Positions 6,385 to 6,772 of a stretch of 6,772 bases of DNA are shown here, in pieces. Origin of the DNA: an uncultured Lachnospiraceae bacterium (GTDB taxonomy: Bacteria; Bacillota_A; Clostridia; Lachnospirales; Lachnospiraceae). Position 1 is the first letter of the stretch, and each line of letters begins with the position of its first letter. Below the pieces are notes generated by a model. It ran no database searches. It saw only the letters and a program-made list of their open reading frames with translations, and was not told the DNA's origin. Where the stretch lies: NCBI GenBank assembly GCA_902787595.1, contig CADAHD010000128.1, positions 1 through 6,772 of the forward strand. The letters are read 5' to 3'. The position numbers were made by a program, and so were the translations under genes.

Positions 6385-6772
6385 AGATTGAAAACCTGCT
6401 TAAAAAGATCGAAGATACAAAGTCGCTGACCATACTTGATGAGAACGGAAAGAAGCTGGCTACGCTCAGCGCCGATGATCTCTTTGAAGTGATGGGAAAA
6501 AAGGACAGTCCGGAGAAGCTTTATTCGGACATCATAGAGGATAAATGCAGCGCCGCCGAGATCAAAAACCGCGCCGCATCCCTGGGAGTCAAAAAGGACG
6601 CCCGCAGGGGGCTTTATCTTCTGGAGCTCGAAGCGGATATAAGCAGCAACGTGAAGGAGCAGGCGGCTGAATTATTGAGGGAACTTTATGGGACAGATAA
6701 AAGCGCCGTTATAACCGACAGCGGCAGCCACAGTCTGGTCCTTATACATACCATGCCTTTAAAGAAAGAGAC
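6381..6772 (+). CDS. Probable CdaR/PucR-like transcriptional regulator, N-terminal part (3'-truncated)
   Basis: 130 codons are visible before the right edge. The start ATG overlaps the GT2 stop (ATGA) and is preceded by GGAG at 6365-6368, 12 bases away, a loose spacing. Residues 1-75 form a charged, probably helical sensor-like region (NLLKKIEDTK, SPEKLYSDII, EIKNRAASLGV). Residues 76-130, starting ARRGLYLLELE, look like the beginning of the degenerate GGDEF-like domain of the CdaR/PucR family: YLLELE, a helix (VKEQAAELLRELYG), then HSLVLIHTM, matching the usual order Y-L-I-E, helix, hhLhK. The C-terminal helix-turn-helix that would prove the assignment is outside the window. Co-transcription with the GH13-GT-C-GT2 genes suggests it could control them, perhaps in response to a sugar or its acid. 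Moderate confidence: the ORF is certain, the family is by resemblance. Confidence 0.55.
   Translation, partial: MKIENLLKKIEDTKSLTILDENGKKLATLSADDLFEVMGKKDSPEKLYSDIIEDKCSAAEIKNRAASLGVKKDARRGLYLLELEADISSNVKEQAAELLRELYGTDKSAVITDSGSHSLVLIHTMPLKKE

Overview
The window looks like part of a chromosome from a low-to-mid GC Firmicute, most likely a clostridium of the Lachnospiraceae type. This is inferred from the style of the proteins (a Gpi18-like GT-C transferase, a cytosolic neopullulanase-type GH13 enzyme, a probable CdaR/PucR-like regulator), an AGGAGG ribosome binding site and a sigma-A type promoter. No 16S rRNA or other taxonomic marker is present, so the assignment is tentative. All six genes lie on the + strand, packed almost without gaps. 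There is no gene-free stretch over 300 bases. No tRNA, rRNA, CRISPR array, insertion sequence or phage gene was seen.

Region 1 (2-2077) is the tail of a chaperone operon. It holds a class I dnaJ cut off at its 5' end by the window edge, then, 6 bases after its stop, a predicted lipoprotein of the calcineurin-like metallophosphoesterase fold. No Rho-independent terminator is visible after either gene.

Region 2 (2078-2133) is the only real intergenic gap, 56 bases. It carries the best promoter in the window (TTGCAA, 18-bp spacer, TGC-TATAAT). The -10 box ends only 7 bases before the ATG of the next gene, so the transcript would be leaderless if that ATG is used. Just inside the gene are an imperfect hairpin and a near-match to a CcpA catabolite-repression (cre) site.

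Region 3 (2134 to the right edge) is a tight four-gene unit: a 705-residue GH13 alpha-glucan hydrolase, a multi-membrane GT-C glycosyltransferase (gap of 4 bases), a GT2 family glycosyltransferase (ATGA overlap) and the N-terminal part of a probable CdaR/PucR-like regulator (ATGA overlap, truncated by the right edge). The unit mixes alpha-glucan breakdown in the cytosol with two transferases of the kind that build cell-surface glycans or glycolipids. Whether they work in one pathway is not shown by the sequence; co-expression from the 2097-2126 promoter is the main inference.

Nothing here amounts to a proven new system. The best leads are the start/promoter arrangement of the GH13 gene, the sites in its first 100 bases, and the pairing of a GH13 enzyme with GT-C, GT2 and regulator genes.
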